A DNA stretch of 64,000 nt from Algoriphagus sp. (GTDB lineage Bacteria; Bacteroidota; Bacteroidia; Cytophagales; Cyclobacteriaceae): assembly GCF_030694375.1 (NCBI RefSeq), contig NZ_JAUXYL010000046.1, forward strand, positions 186,001 to 250,000. Reading direction: 5' to 3'. Below are positions 36,387 through 45,980 of the stretch, one piece after another. The notes below the pieces were generated by a model. That model did no database searches. It saw nothing but the letters and a program-made list of their open reading frames with translations, and was not told the origin of the DNA. The translations under genes and the position numbers were made by a program. Each line of letters begins with the position of its first letter. Within the stretch, counting starts at the first letter, position 1.

Positions 36387-36767
36387 ATGCACGAGAATGA
36401 AATCACATTTTTAATCCGGGGTGCAATTTTTAAAGTGTACAATACCCTCGGCCCGGGGCTATTGGAATCGAGCTATGAGGCGGCGATGGGATATGAATTG
36501 ATCAAATCTGGGCTTTTGGTTGAGCATCAAGTTGGACTTCCTTTAATCTATGAGGATTTAAAATTGGATGTTGGTTATCGAATAGATTTGTTGATAGAGA
36601 AAAGGGTAATCGTTGAAATTAAATCAGTGGAGCGTTTACTAAATGTTCACCATTTGCAAATAATGACATATTTAAGACTGTCACGTGTAAAGGTTGGTCT
36701 TTTGGTTAACTTCAATACAGATGATTTGTCAGAGAACATTATTCGGAAGATCAATGGATACCTCTAA
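36387..36767 (+). CDS. GxxExxY protein, PD-(D/E)XK nuclease fold (copy 1)
   Basis: 126 residues. The name-giving G-L-L-E-S-S-Y motif is at residues 24-30. Nuclease-fold positions are Glu27, Asp67 (YRID), Glu77-x-Lys79 (VEIK) and Gln91, the PD-(D/E)XK arrangement described for PF13366-type proteins. No partner gene is present. It is flanked on both sides by nearly identical inverted-repeat elements A1 and A2 and is a paralog of the protein at 58435. Its role is unknown; it could act on the repeats. Confidence 0.92.
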   Translation: MHENEITFLIRGAIFKVYNTLGPGLLESSYEAAMGYELIKSGLLVEHQVGLPLIYEDLKLDVGYRIDLLIEKRVIVEIKSVERLLNVHHLQIMTYLRLSRVKVGLLVNFNTDDLSENIIRKINGYL

Positions 36768-36774
36768 TGCCCAG

Positions 36775-36884
36775 TTTCCCACAGATTGTCACGGATTAAA
36801 ATCACAGATTGACACAGAAAGTGATAACACCCCATCAAAAAATCTGTGTTAATCTGTGTTCTTTTCTGTGCAGATCTGTGAGAA
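36775..36884. repeat. inverted-repeat element A2 (CACAGATT words), right of GxxExxY gene
   Basis: Left arm 36775-36820 matches A1 at 44 of 46 bases; the right arm 36837-36884 is an imperfect inverted copy. Its outer end GTGAGAAC abuts the stop codon of the DUF1972 glycosyltransferase (TAG at 36887-36885 on the minus strand), so the element sits directly on a gene end. Confidence 0.85.
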
Positions 36885-38009
36885 CTAATTTTTCACCAAG
36901 CTAAAAAAAACCTCCAAATACTGCTCCGTCACATAATCCCAATTGTACTTCTGAGTCAATCCGGATCGGGCAATTAGGCGGAATTCATTCATTTTTTCGG
37001 GTTCAGCCTCAGCTTTTTCCACAATCTCCTTCAGGGATTCTGGATTTTTCTCAAAATACCAACCATGCTTTCCGTTTTGAAGCATTTCCTGATTGAATGG
37101 GGTGTCCAATGCCAAAATCGCACATCCGTATCCCAAGGCTTTCAACATCGCCGGATTGGTCCCACCAAACTCATGTCCGTGGAAATAGGCGTAGCAGTGT
37201 GAGTATAGTGCCGCCAATTCATTCGGGTCCTTCACGTATCCCGTGAAAAGAAGCCGCTCGTCCTTCAGATTCTTCAACCGATTTGCCCAAGCATCTTCAA
37301 AAGGAACATCGCCGACAATCACCAATTTTCGTAGGGAATCGGACTTCAAAAAGCCTTCAATGATCAGATCCGCATTATTGTCCGGCACCAACCTTCCGAC
37401 AATAAGCAAATAACCTTGGCTTGCCAAATTCCATTTCTTGATTGGTTTGGATTCCACAGCTTCGCGTGGATTAGCTCCATAAGCGATTACTTTGGAATCT
37501 GCCTTGAAAAGCTCCAGATATACACGACGCATTTCATCGGAGTCGTTGATGATTTGATCGTAGAATTTGGTTGCCATCTTGGAAGCCCAGAAGAAATATT
37601 TTGAACCCAAGCCTTTCCATTTGGGGCGCAACCATTCCAGCCCATCGACATTTATCGCTGTAGGTTTCCCAAAAAGTTTTGAAATCAAGCCAAAAGGGCC
37701 ATTGCCGCTATTTACCACAAAAATCACATCCACATCCGAGAAGCAGGCATGGATCATCGAAAAGAAGGTATGTGTCAGTTGAGTCAGGCTCTTGGACTCG
37801 ATAGCAGGGGTATAAATGCATTCAATTCCATTGACAAATCGAGGTCGATCTGCAAATAAAGCCCGATGATTATATACACGTACATGCACTCCTTTGATAA
37901 CCAATCGCTCGCCCAGTTCCTTGATCATCGTGTCGTATCCACCATAGACATAGGGATAGCCTTTGGCCCCCATGATGGCGACTTTTAGCTTTTTTTCAGG
38001 TGCAGCCAT
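36885..38009 (-). CDS. glycosyltransferase with DUF1972 N-terminus (GT1/GT4, rhamnosyltransferase-like)
   Basis: 374 residues. The opening VAIMGAKGYPYVYGGYDTMIKEL is the DUF1972 signature of rhamnosyl- or other glycosyltransferases of capsule loci. The C-terminal GT4-type domain has LLIVGRLVPDNN, the nucleotide-sugar region YFHGHEFGGTNPAML and the LA(L/I)DTPFNQE segment. The last gene of the polysaccharide operon; its start overlaps the preceding GT4 gene by 25 bp. The donor sugar cannot be assigned from sequence. Confidence 0.87.
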   Translation of the reverse strand: MAAPEKKLKVAIMGAKGYPYVYGGYDTMIKELGERLVIKGVHVRVYNHRALFADRPRFVNGIECIYTPAIESKSLTQLTHTFFSMIHACFSDVDVIFVVNSGNGPFGLISKLFGKPTAINVDGLEWLRPKWKGLGSKYFFWASKMATKFYDQIINDSDEMRRVYLELFKADSKVIAYGANPREAVESKPIKKWNLASQGYLLIVGRLVPDNNADLIIEGFLKSDSLRKLVIVGDVPFEDAWANRLKNLKDERLLFTGYVKDPNELAALYSHCYAYFHGHEFGGTNPAMLKALGYGCAILALDTPFNQEMLQNGKHGWYFEKNPESLKEIVEKAEAEPEKMNEFRLIARSGLTQKYNWDYVTEQYLEVFFSLVKN

Positions 38010-39145
38010 AGGTGTGTTTTGATTTTTTCTTCGAAAGCCTCCAAGCTGTATACGTTTAGAACTCGCTTTCTTCCTGCATCGCCAAATCGTTGGCGTAACT
38101 CAATATCCTGAATTAACTTTTCCAAAGCATCTACCCCTTTTTCTACGGAGGAAATGGGGATTAAAAGGCCGGTTTCTCCATCAGAAACCATCTCTGACGC
38201 ACCTCCGGATTGCGTTGCGACAACAGGTCTCCCGGCGGCCATGGCTTCCAAGATCACGGTAGGAAATGAATCAGGCAAAATCGAAGGCAAAACAAAGACA
38301 TCAAGGGCTGCCATGACTTTTGGAATATCTTCACGAAAACCGAGATAGGTAACTCTTGTTTCTAAACTCTTGTCTCTGATTTCTTTTTTGATCTCTTCCA
38401 AAATCGGTTCGTATCCCGGAAATGGATCTCCTACGAGTATAAAGTGCGTATTTGGATACTTCTTTGAAAGCTGATCGGCTAGTTCCAGGAAGAAAAGCTG
38501 TCCTTTTCCCGGATTGATCCGGCCGATCATTCCGATGGTGATAGGACTTTTGGTGAGTCCCAATTCCTTTTTCGCACTGGGATAATCTTCGAGGTAATCT
38601 CCATAAGGAATTCCATTGTGGATCACTTCAATTTTGGATTTCTTCAAAAGAGGCTGCCAATGGTCTGCTACTGCATTCGAGACGGCGATGGGATTTGGAG
38701 TGCTTTGGTCCAGTAAACTGGCCAACATTTTTACTAAAGGCTTTGGTCCGGGAAGGATTTCATGGATATGCCAAACATGCGGAATTTGCCTCCTTTTGGT
38801 CCAAAAAGCACCAACGATTACCGCAAGTGTGTTCGAATAAACCAGCTCAAACTGGTATTTCTGATGGAGTTTGGTGAGAAATCGATAGGCTTTTAGGTTT
38901 TTACTCAATCTGTTGAGTAAACCAGTCGGGTTGACATATTTCCGACGGAGGATTCCCAGATTTTGAACGTAAACCGAGAAGCCTTCCAACTCCAAAATCA
39001 CCTGTAGTGGGCCTGAGTTCGTCAGAAGTACAACCGGATTGAATCCTTCCTTTCTGTAAATCCGCAAAACCTGAAGAATGATCTTGCCGGAACCATAGCA
39101 TTCTGAAGAACTTTGAAGAAAAAGTACGTTTCGAGGCTTAGGCAT
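37985..39145 (-). CDS. glycosyltransferase family 4
   Basis: Start placed at ATG 39145 (MPKPRNVLFLQSSSECYGSG), because the longer 39196 start would run into the methyltransferase gene and adds residues unlike this family. 386 residues. Donor-binding motifs of GT4: ITIGMIGRINPGKG, FVLPSILPDSFPTVILEAMA and GGASEMV. Likely adds a sugar to the lipid-linked repeat unit. Overlaps the methyltransferase by 8 bp and the following DUF1972 gene by 25 bp, which implies translational coupling. Confidence 0.9.
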   Translation of the reverse strand: MPKPRNVLFLQSSSECYGSGKIILQVLRIYRKEGFNPVVLLTNSGPLQVILELEGFSVYVQNLGILRRKYVNPTGLLNRLSKNLKAYRFLTKLHQKYQFELVYSNTLAVIVGAFWTKRRQIPHVWHIHEILPGPKPLVKMLASLLDQSTPNPIAVSNAVADHWQPLLKKSKIEVIHNGIPYGDYLEDYPSAKKELGLTKSPITIGMIGRINPGKGQLFFLELADQLSKKYPNTHFILVGDPFPGYEPILEEIKKEIRDKSLETRVTYLGFREDIPKVMAALDVFVLPSILPDSFPTVILEAMAAGRPVVATQSGGASEMVSDGETGLLIPISSVEKGVDALEKLIQDIELRQRFGDAGRKRVLNVYSLEAFEEKIKTHLWLHLKKS

Positions 39146-40034
39146 TTCTTTTAAGGTATACTCCCAAAATTCCTGATTTTCCAAAACCAGCAGCAATCAA
39201 CTCCAATATCGATGCAAAGGGTAAGAAAATACCTACAGCTATAAGCAATCCAAAGGATTTTTTTCGCTTCAAGTGTAGGATAAGGTTTTCCCGAAATCCT
39301 ACTTTGGAAAGTATGGCCTGCAACATTCCCAAAATCCCGAGATGGATTGAAAATCTTCGAACTCTTACTTTTTGAAAGCCAATTTTTGCAAACTCATTTT
39401 CCAGTGCTGATTCTGTCCAGTGGGTTAAATGCCTTGGAATATCCCAATGGATCCATTTATCGCCGGCTATCGTTGATTGCCAAGAATCAGCACGGGGAAC
39501 TTCGACATAGACCAGACCGTTTGGAGCAAGATTTTTTTCAAGAAGCTCATTGATCAATTTAATAGGATCGGGCAAATGTTCAAGGACATGATTCAGCGTG
39601 ATGAAATCAAATCCGTCCAGCCCAATTTGGCCTTCTTCATAGCGTTCAACAAAGACCTCAACTTGATATTTTTCCTTAGCAAAAGCGGCGCGTTCTATTG
39701 CTGTTTCGATTCCCAAACCTTTCCAGCCCAAGCCTTTGGCCACGGCTAAAAACTGCCCTTTCCCTGAACCAAAATCCAACACTGTAACTGCGTGTGGATG
39801 AATGGATCGAGCAGTTTTTAGGATTTTTTCAGCTTCCAAAAAAATAATACGCTCGAAAACAGATTTCCGATTGTCGACTAAGGCGTAGACTTCGTCAGTG
39901 TAGAGTGAGTCTGAATCAATGTCTTTTGAAAGAAAAGTCCATCCGGTGCCGCAGTAATCGCAGCTGACAATAGATTGATTTTTGTTTGGTTTTTGGGGGG
40001 AAGTTTTACAAACCGGACAGGTGATTTGCCTCAT
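39138..40034 (-). CDS. SAM-dependent methyltransferase with N-terminal zinc ribbon
   Basis: 298 residues. The N-terminus carries two CxxC pairs (CPVC, CDYC) like the zinc ribbon of CrtI-less capsule methyltransferases. SAM-binding motif I is VLDFGSGKGQFLAV with VVLEHLP-type later motifs (ITLNHVLEHLPDP). The C-terminal ~40 residues are hydrophobic (ILELIAAGFGKSGILGVYL) and may associate with the membrane. Located between GT genes, so it probably methylates a sugar or end group of the polysaccharide. Confidence 0.87.
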   Translation of the reverse strand: MRQITCPVCKTSPQKPNKNQSIVSCDYCGTGWTFLSKDIDSDSLYTDEVYALVDNRKSVFERIIFLEAEKILKTARSIHPHAVTVLDFGSGKGQFLAVAKGLGWKGLGIETAIERAAFAKEKYQVEVFVERYEEGQIGLDGFDFITLNHVLEHLPDPIKLINELLEKNLAPNGLVYVEVPRADSWQSTIAGDKWIHWDIPRHLTHWTESALENEFAKIGFQKVRVRRFSIHLGILGMLQAILSKVGFRENLILHLKRKKSFGLLIAVGIFLPFASILELIAAGFGKSGILGVYLKRNA

Positions 40035-41209
40035 GTAATTGGTGTAGAACTTAAGATAATCTTTTGAAAAGCTTCGATAAATTTTTGTGCGGAAAAGTCC
40101 TTTGATCGAGTCTTTCCCAACTGGATTAACTTGGACCTAAGCTCATTCTCACGTCCCAAAAGTATCAATTTTTCCGTCAAATCAGCCTGATTTCCCGTTT
40201 CAAATGACAAACCTGCACCACCGGCCACTTCTAAAAGTGCCTGCTGATCGGAATGGATGACCGGAACACCAAAGCCAAATGCTTCCAAAATGGGAATTCC
40301 GAAGCCTTCATTTTCCGAAGGAAATATGTACCCCAAAGCTCCTTGGTACAAGGCTTTGATTTCCCCGTCTGTGATATAGCCTGGAAGGAGGACTTTGCCC
40401 TCCAACCCACATTCCCGAACCAAATTCTCAACTGCAGGAAGGTCATTCATCTGCTTGCTTTCGCCCGGTCCGCCGGCTAGAACAAGCTTTTTATCTGATG
40501 AGGATTTGGCAAGGAATTCTGCATAAGCTTTGACAAGCAGCGGAAGATTTTTACGCTTGTCAAATGTGCCGATATGGAGAAAATAGTCTTGTGTAGTTAA
40601 CTTGTTTTTAGCTAGAAAAGTAGGATCAGCAGGTGCTTTCAGTCCTTTTGGGGCTTGGTATACCACCGAAATAGGAAATGAATCCCCGAGATGTTCAAGT
40701 AGGGAATTGCGGGAATATTCTGATGTGGTGATGATTTCGGTTTTTTCCTTCAAGCCTTTCCTGATCAGGCTGGTGAAGTATTTGCGCCACCACTTGGAGT
40801 AGTTTTTAGGCATCTGCCAGAAAAATGCATCATGAATTACCGTCAGCCTTCGACAAGGCAGGGAAGCTGCGGGAGAAACAAAATCGGCACAGATCAAGAC
40901 ATCCGGTTTGTGCTTTTTGATTAGATCCGGGAGCTGGAACTCCTTCCATCTGAAATAGTCCAAATGATAGTTGAGTTTCTGGACTTTGGAGAGGGTGGAT
41001 TTATAGGTTTTATCAGATGCCTGCGCTTCAGGTTCATGGGTAAAAATCCATTCAATCCCAGGATTCGGATATTTCCGGGCCGCTTTCGCCAGTTCCATCA
41101 TGTAGGTTTTGATCCCGGTGGAGGCGACGTTGAGGTATTGGAGGTCGAGGAGGACTTTCAATTGGAGGTTAATTGTTGGGTAGACAGTTAATGGAACCTT
41201 GTTCAGCAA
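40031..41209 (-). CDS. glycosyltransferase family 4
   Basis: 392 residues with GT4 landmarks: LHIGTFDKRKNLPLLVKAY, VLLPGYITDGEIKALY and GYIFPSENEGFGIPILEAF. The first ~15 residues are not typical and the true start may lie slightly inside, near LQLKVLLDLQY. It is 61 bp past the polymerase gene and overlaps the methyltransferase by 4 bp. Part of the polysaccharide repeat-unit assembly; sugar not assignable. Confidence 0.9.
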   Translation of the reverse strand: MLNKVPLTVYPTINLQLKVLLDLQYLNVASTGIKTYMMELAKAARKYPNPGIEWIFTHEPEAQASDKTYKSTLSKVQKLNYHLDYFRWKEFQLPDLIKKHKPDVLICADFVSPAASLPCRRLTVIHDAFFWQMPKNYSKWWRKYFTSLIRKGLKEKTEIITTSEYSRNSLLEHLGDSFPISVVYQAPKGLKAPADPTFLAKNKLTTQDYFLHIGTFDKRKNLPLLVKAYAEFLAKSSSDKKLVLAGGPGESKQMNDLPAVENLVRECGLEGKVLLPGYITDGEIKALYQGALGYIFPSENEGFGIPILEAFGFGVPVIHSDQQALLEVAGGAGLSFETGNQADLTEKLILLGRENELRSKLIQLGKTRSKDFSAQKFIEAFQKIILSSTPIT

Positions 41210-41270
41210 TCAGCAATGGATTGCTCAGAAAAATTCACAAAACAAGTTAAGTGATTTTAGGTAAAATCAA

Positions 41271-42686
41271 TTATTGCCTGAGTCCAGGAAAGATTTGGTT
41301 TGATGTGTTTTTAATAAAACTATATTCCTTCACATTGTATCCAATCATCCACCAAGACAACCAGGCAACATAAGTATACATTTCTGCATTAGCAGTGAAG
41401 AGAGGAAGAAGCAAGCCGACTTTGGTGACCGCTCCTACAAATGCAAGCCGTGCGGTCATCGTATTCTCAGTTTGATAAAATACCCTGAGGCTCAAGACGA
41501 CACCCGTCGCCATAGTGAGAATGTAAAGCATCATCCCCAGCCAGCCCAACTGTACCCCATATATCAGAAATTGATTTTCACCCCCTACTCGCAGTTCATC
41601 CGTAACGCTTCCGGCATTTCCACTCATAGCAAGTCCAATCCCCAGCGGATTGGCTACCATGGAGTCCAATGCCAAAAGCCATTCGACCACGTGGCCAAGG
41701 CTTGAAGAGTTTTCGAAGGTGATGGTATCCAACACAAAAAAGTAAAAATCATCCGATGCAAACCCAATTACATAAACCCCAAAACAGACTAATACCAGAA
41801 AGCCCGCTCCGATAAGTTTGTAAAGTTTAAAGACCAGCGCCACAAAAAAAATCATGATAAAAAATGCCCCAAATGCCGCTCTGGAAGCCGAAAAAACCAG
41901 ACTTCCCAAAGAGCAGGCCATCACCAAAAGGTAAGGCCAGTTGTATTCTTTTTTGGAGGTCAAAAACCAAATTAAACCCGCGGCAAAACCCATCAGCACC
42001 GAACTTGCCAACTCCAAAGGATCTGAGAAAAAGCTTGCAAGTCGCTTGGTGACCGCCTGAGTTTCAAAGGTCCAAGTCAGCCCGAAATTCCCACTTGGGT
42101 CGATGTCATTGATGGCCTGATTGTAAAGTGCATAGCCCGTAAGTTGCTGGAGATGTGAGTCTAGCAGGAAGCTTTCCACACAATTGACCAAAAAGGCTCC
42201 AATAGCGACGGCGAAAATGATTTTAAATATCCACCCGATTTCCAGTTTAGAAAAACGGGTATTTCTACCTAGGAAATACACCAATCCCGGTATTAGCATA
42301 CTTTTATAGTACAATGCCTTATTAATAAAGGAAGCCTCTCCCAGAGGTAGTAACAAATACAAAAATCCAAGGCAGAGAAAGGCCAACATCATCCAATCGG
42401 TGGACTGAAGGCGAAAGGGATAATCAAAAATACCCTTTTGGTAAAATAGAAAAACAAGTATCGCCACCAATACTATGACTTCTTTAAAAATCTGGAACAT
42501 GCCAACAACCTCAGCAGACTGTGTGGCCAGGTAAACTACACTTAGGCTGGTAATGTAGAAAGGGAGAAATGCTGTCAGGAAAAAAATAAAATAGCTCCAT
42601 CTCCCCCTGAAAATCATCTCTTGAACAACCCACAGGAATCCTGCACCGACCGCTATAGCAATACCAATGAAGAAGATTAAGGCCAT
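41271..42686 (-). CDS. O-antigen ligase/polymerase-like membrane protein
   Basis: Start at ATG 42686 gives 471 residues of about ten transmembrane helices; the longer start at 42803 would overlap the GT2 gene by over 100 bp. It has the Wzy/WaaL-type large periplasmic loop between TM helices (SNAGS and SSSLGHVVEWL regions) and many helix-flanking aromatic residues. Position between GT2 and GT4 genes and no other polymerase candidate in the locus suggest it joins repeat units (Wzy) or ligates the glycan. Overlaps the GT2 stop by 10 bp. Confidence 0.8.
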   Translation of the reverse strand: MALIFFIGIAIAVGAGFLWVVQEMIFRGRWSYFIFFLTAFLPFYITSLSVVYLATQSAEVVGMFQIFKEVIVLVAILVFLFYQKGIFDYPFRLQSTDWMMLAFLCLGFLYLLLPLGEASFINKALYYKSMLIPGLVYFLGRNTRFSKLEIGWIFKIIFAVAIGAFLVNCVESFLLDSHLQQLTGYALYNQAINDIDPSGNFGLTWTFETQAVTKRLASFFSDPLELASSVLMGFAAGLIWFLTSKKEYNWPYLLVMACSLGSLVFSASRAAFGAFFIMIFFVALVFKLYKLIGAGFLVLVCFGVYVIGFASDDFYFFVLDTITFENSSSLGHVVEWLLALDSMVANPLGIGLAMSGNAGSVTDELRVGGENQFLIYGVQLGWLGMMLYILTMATGVVLSLRVFYQTENTMTARLAFVGAVTKVGLLLPLFTANAEMYTYVAWLSWWMIGYNVKEYSFIKNTSNQIFPGLRQ

Positions 42687-43624
42687 ATTGGAGCGGGTTG
42701 AATAGGCAAAGTCAGCCCGTCTCGAATTCCCTTTGCCACAGCTTTCATTTTCTGAAATCTGCCTCTGATTAGAAAATAACCTAACCAGAGCGTAAAGCGG
42801 CAAAGGTGATATATCAAACCGCCAAAGGTTTTACCGCGACTCGTGGAGCATTGGTGAATTCCCCGAATCAACAACAATTGATTTCGAACATGAAAGTAAA
42901 ACACCTTGGGACTCAATGTCCCTTCGGAATGATTCTTTTTGGAGGAGGCTCCAGCTTCATGATAGATCACCGCTTTCTCAGCTAAGGCAATCCCAAATCC
43001 GGCTTTTCGAAATCTCAGAGACCATTCCACATCTTCAAAATAGGCAAAGTATTGCTCATTGAGAAGACCGGTTGCCAAAATGGCTTCACGGGAAATAAGC
43101 ATGCAGCATCCCGTAGCCCAATCCAAATTTTCCTTTTTGCATCGAAAATCTGCAAGTGGCTCACGATCTCCAAGGGTAATGGCCCGGTACAATGATGGCA
43201 TCCATTTTCCCCCTGCGCTCCAGATGATTTTAGGATCATGCTGAAAAATTATCAATGGTTGTACCACGCCCAACCCTGGACTTTGAAGAAATTTTCGCAT
43301 CATTTCTCCCAAAAAATCAGGTTCGACTATTGTGTCATTGTTGAGAAGCATCAGATGAGAGAAGCCTTGATGAAGTGCAAAGCGAATTCCAACATTATTT
43401 CCGCCCGAAAACCCCAGGTTTTCAGAATTTTCAATCAACTCGATTTCCGGATAAGCTCTTTTCAGTCGAAGACCTTCCTGATTTTGTGAAGCATTGTCTA
43501 TTAAAATGAGCTTAAAATCAGGAAAATCAACTTTGCGCAACGAATCCAAACAGGCCTTGGTAAAATCAAACCCGTTCCAGTTGACCAAAATGACGGCGAT
43601 CGAAGTATCAGGAGTAAAAGCCAT
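42677..43624 (-). CDS. glycosyltransferase family 2
   Basis: 315 residues with an N-terminal GT-A fold: VILVNWNGFDFTKACL, IDNASQN, NLGFSGGNNVGI and LNNDTIVEPDFL (DxD-like). A later GYFEDVEW-type segment (YFAYFEDVEWSLR) is typical of rhamnosyltransferase-like GT2 of capsule loci. The C-terminus has one hydrophobic helix (FTLWLGYFLI). Overlaps the flippase gene by 17 bp and the polymerase by 10 bp. Confidence 0.91.
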   Translation of the reverse strand: MAFTPDTSIAVILVNWNGFDFTKACLDSLRKVDFPDFKLILIDNASQNQEGLRLKRAYPEIELIENSENLGFSGGNNVGIRFALHQGFSHLMLLNNDTIVEPDFLGEMMRKFLQSPGLGVVQPLIIFQHDPKIIWSAGGKWMPSLYRAITLGDREPLADFRCKKENLDWATGCCMLISREAILATGLLNEQYFAYFEDVEWSLRFRKAGFGIALAEKAVIYHEAGASSKKNHSEGTLSPKVFYFHVRNQLLLIRGIHQCSTSRGKTFGGLIYHLCRFTLWLGYFLIRGRFQKMKAVAKGIRDGLTLPIQPAPIWP

Positions 43625-44900
43625 GAACTAATGTCCGGTTATGTCTGTAAAGCAACACCAGACAGATTAAAAACACGACTATTTCTGTGGAAGCAATAGC
43701 AAGGCATAGTCCAATTGCACCCAGCATGGAGGTCAAAATCAAGGAGACCGTCACCATATATGCGCACATCATCCATGAAGCACGGAAAAGCAGCTGTTTC
43801 AGATCCGAAACAAGCATTATCGTGATATTGCCAATATTCAGGCAAGCCAAAAAGGGAACGATGGATAGAATCTGTAAGTAAATTACGGATTCCTCCAACT
43901 CTGAACGGGAAAGCACTTTGATGATAAATGGAGCAGAGAAATATGCGCTAGTGGAAATAATCGCTCCAATACCCAAGACTCGAAAATAAACGCGCTTTAA
44001 AAAGACATAAAATGCAGTTTGATTTTCTTTGAAAAGTCGGGATGCGCTGGGGAAAATTGCTTGAATAATCAGTGCCGGAAACATCCTTAACACCATAATC
44101 ACCCGCTCGGCTAAGCTATACATGCCGAGGGTCTCTGCTACGGAGAAAAAGCTCAGAATAATAAGTCCTCCATTGATGGAAATATGACTCGCCAGATTGC
44201 TTAAAAACAACAGCGAATTGTCCTTTAGGCTTTTCCAGATTGCTGAAAACTCCGGTCTGTAAAACTGAATACCTAGAAAAGAATGGATATAGGCCAAGAG
44301 TAACAGATTGATGCCCAGCCCGAAAAAGCCCATTAGAAAATTCACCCATTTGCTCTGCTCCGGAGAATGAATGAACAACACGATGCCCATCAGGAAGAGT
44401 AGTTTGGAGAAGATATTGGCAATGGACACCAGTTTCATTTTTTCCATACCCTGAAAAAACCATAGCGGAAGGGTGGCTTCAGAGAACAGTAACAGCACCG
44501 AAAAAACCAAAATCATCTGATACCCCTCGAAGAGGTTGAGTCCAAAAACCCCAATCAAGATCATAAAGGCAGCAAGGGCAGCAAGAAGGACTTTTCCCGA
44601 AAAGACATTGGAGACCACATGTGAAAGTGCCTCTTTGTTTCCCTGAAGAATAGCGACTTCCCTGGGGGCACTGAGGTTATACCCAAAGCCAACCAAAATG
44701 TTGAGCAGGATGATCACCGATAGCGCCAGATTGACCAGTCCAAACTGATCCACGCCAATACTTTGGATAAGCAAAGGCATGGAAATGATCGAAATCAGCA
44801 CATTCGATGACTGAATAATGGCCAAAAACAGGAAATTCTGGATCGACTTGTTTCGGATAAAATTTCCAAAAGGAATGAGCAGGTTTAGTTTTTCAAACAT
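43608..44900 (-). CDS. polysaccharide flippase (Wzx / MATE-like)
   Basis: 430 residues with about twelve hydrophobic helices and the usual N-terminal ending SNVLISIISMPLLIQSIG, consistent with the Wzx/oligosaccharide-flippase family. It would translocate the lipid-linked repeat unit across the inner membrane. Starts 12 bp after the Wzz gene and overlaps the GT2 gene by 17 bp. Confidence 0.88.
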   Translation of the reverse strand: MFEKLNLLIPFGNFIRNKSIQNFLFLAIIQSSNVLISIISMPLLIQSIGVDQFGLVNLALSVIILLNILVGFGYNLSAPREVAILQGNKEALSHVVSNVFSGKVLLAALAAFMILIGVFGLNLFEGYQMILVFSVLLLFSEATLPLWFFQGMEKMKLVSIANIFSKLLFLMGIVLFIHSPEQSKWVNFLMGFFGLGINLLLLAYIHSFLGIQFYRPEFSAIWKSLKDNSLLFLSNLASHISINGGLIILSFFSVAETLGMYSLAERVIMVLRMFPALIIQAIFPSASRLFKENQTAFYVFLKRVYFRVLGIGAIISTSAYFSAPFIIKVLSRSELEESVIYLQILSIVPFLACLNIGNITIMLVSDLKQLLFRASWMMCAYMVTVSLILTSMLGAIGLCLAIASTEIVVFLICLVLLYRHNRTLVHGFYS

Positions 44901-44912
44901 GGCAGCTTGGGT

Positions 44913-45980
44913 TTAGCTTTCCTGCACATGTTTTTGGAACAGCCTGCGGAAATAGAGCCCAAAAATCACGATTATTCCGGTTATGATCGCTCCGAGGACG
45001 ATTCCTTTGACCAAACGAATCTCAGACCGCTTCAAGGGAAGCCTCGGAGAGTCAATGATCTGGATCAAAGGGGAATTGTTTCGGTGATTGACTTTGGCGA
45101 TTTCCAGGTTTTTGACAATCTCCTGATATACCGCACCGGTTGCCTGCACATCTATTTGCCTTTTCCTGCTTTCAACTGTGGCCGAACTCAGCAGCGGGTT
45201 CGCATTGGGAACCCGGTCTGTGGCACTGGCATAAGCACCGATACTTTGGTCCAAAATTACCCGCACACTATCCGCCTGAGTTTGGAGAATAGCCAGGTTT
45301 TCACCCGTTTTTTTGGTTTTGGTTTCGAGGTAGAAAGAATTCACCTTTTCCACCAGCTTCTCATTGAACGCCTTGGCAAAAAGCTCATCCTTCGAAGAAA
45401 TGCTGACTTGAATGATACTGAGCTTTCGATCAGGTTTGCTTACAGAAAGCTGATTTTCACGGATCAATTTCGACACTTCCATCACGACTGAGTCTTGAGT
45501 GACTGAGAATTTTTCTCTCGGATCAGAAAAATCCAAGTCCGCAAAATTGACTTTTGATTTCCACTTTTTATCCAGTTCCTGAAACTCGACAAAACGGTCA
45601 ATCAACAATTGCCTATCATTGAAGGGGCTGAGCAATGCCTCCCCGAGCATCCGGTCTGAGCGGTAAAGCTCCATGATGTTGTCACCCTGAAAGAGTCCAC
45701 TGGTGCTGCCCAAGGACCCCAGGTTTACTCCGACGAGCGAAGCTAAACCTGACATTTGCCCGATCCCTCCTCCTTCGCCCTCTTCGAGCACAAAGGAAGT
45801 TTCGGCATGGAAAACCGGCTTTTTAAAGATCGAAACCAATGCGCCTAAACCCATACCGATGATTCCTGCGAGAAGGAGAATTTTCCACTTGGAAAGAAAA
45901 TAGCCAAACCATTCCCCGAGGTTTTGAAAGACCTCTTTGAGCGTAAACTGATTCTCTGAAAAATGCTTCGAATCTGCCAT
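44913..45980 (-). CDS. Wzz/chain-length-type protein
   Basis: 355 residues: N-terminal cytosolic part, TM helix at about 35-55 (ILLLAGIIGMGLGALVSIF), a large periplasmic region with coiled-coil character, and a second TM near the C-terminus (IVLGAIITGIIVIFGLYF). This is the Wzz architecture that sets polymer length. Its start shares one base with the SLBB gene stop codon, so the two are likely translated together. Confidence 0.9.
   Translation of the reverse strand: MADSKHFSENQFTLKEVFQNLGEWFGYFLSKWKILLLAGIIGMGLGALVSIFKKPVFHAETSFVLEEGEGGGIGQMSGLASLVGVNLGSLGSTSGLFQGDNIMELYRSDRMLGEALLSPFNDRQLLIDRFVEFQELDKKWKSKVNFADLDFSDPREKFSVTQDSVVMEVSKLIRENQLSVSKPDRKLSIIQVSISSKDELFAKAFNEKLVEKVNSFYLETKTKKTGENLAILQTQADSVRVILDQSIGAYASATDRVPNANPLLSSATVESRKRQIDVQATGAVYQEIVKNLEIAKVNHRNNSPLIQIIDSPRLPLKRSEIRLVKGIVLGAIITGIIVIFGLYFRRLFQKHVQES

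Noticed and set aside
36238-36884. CRISPR array at the CACAGATT repeats
   Set aside because: Repeats are dyads with irregular spacing and no unique spacers of equal length, and no cas genes are present.
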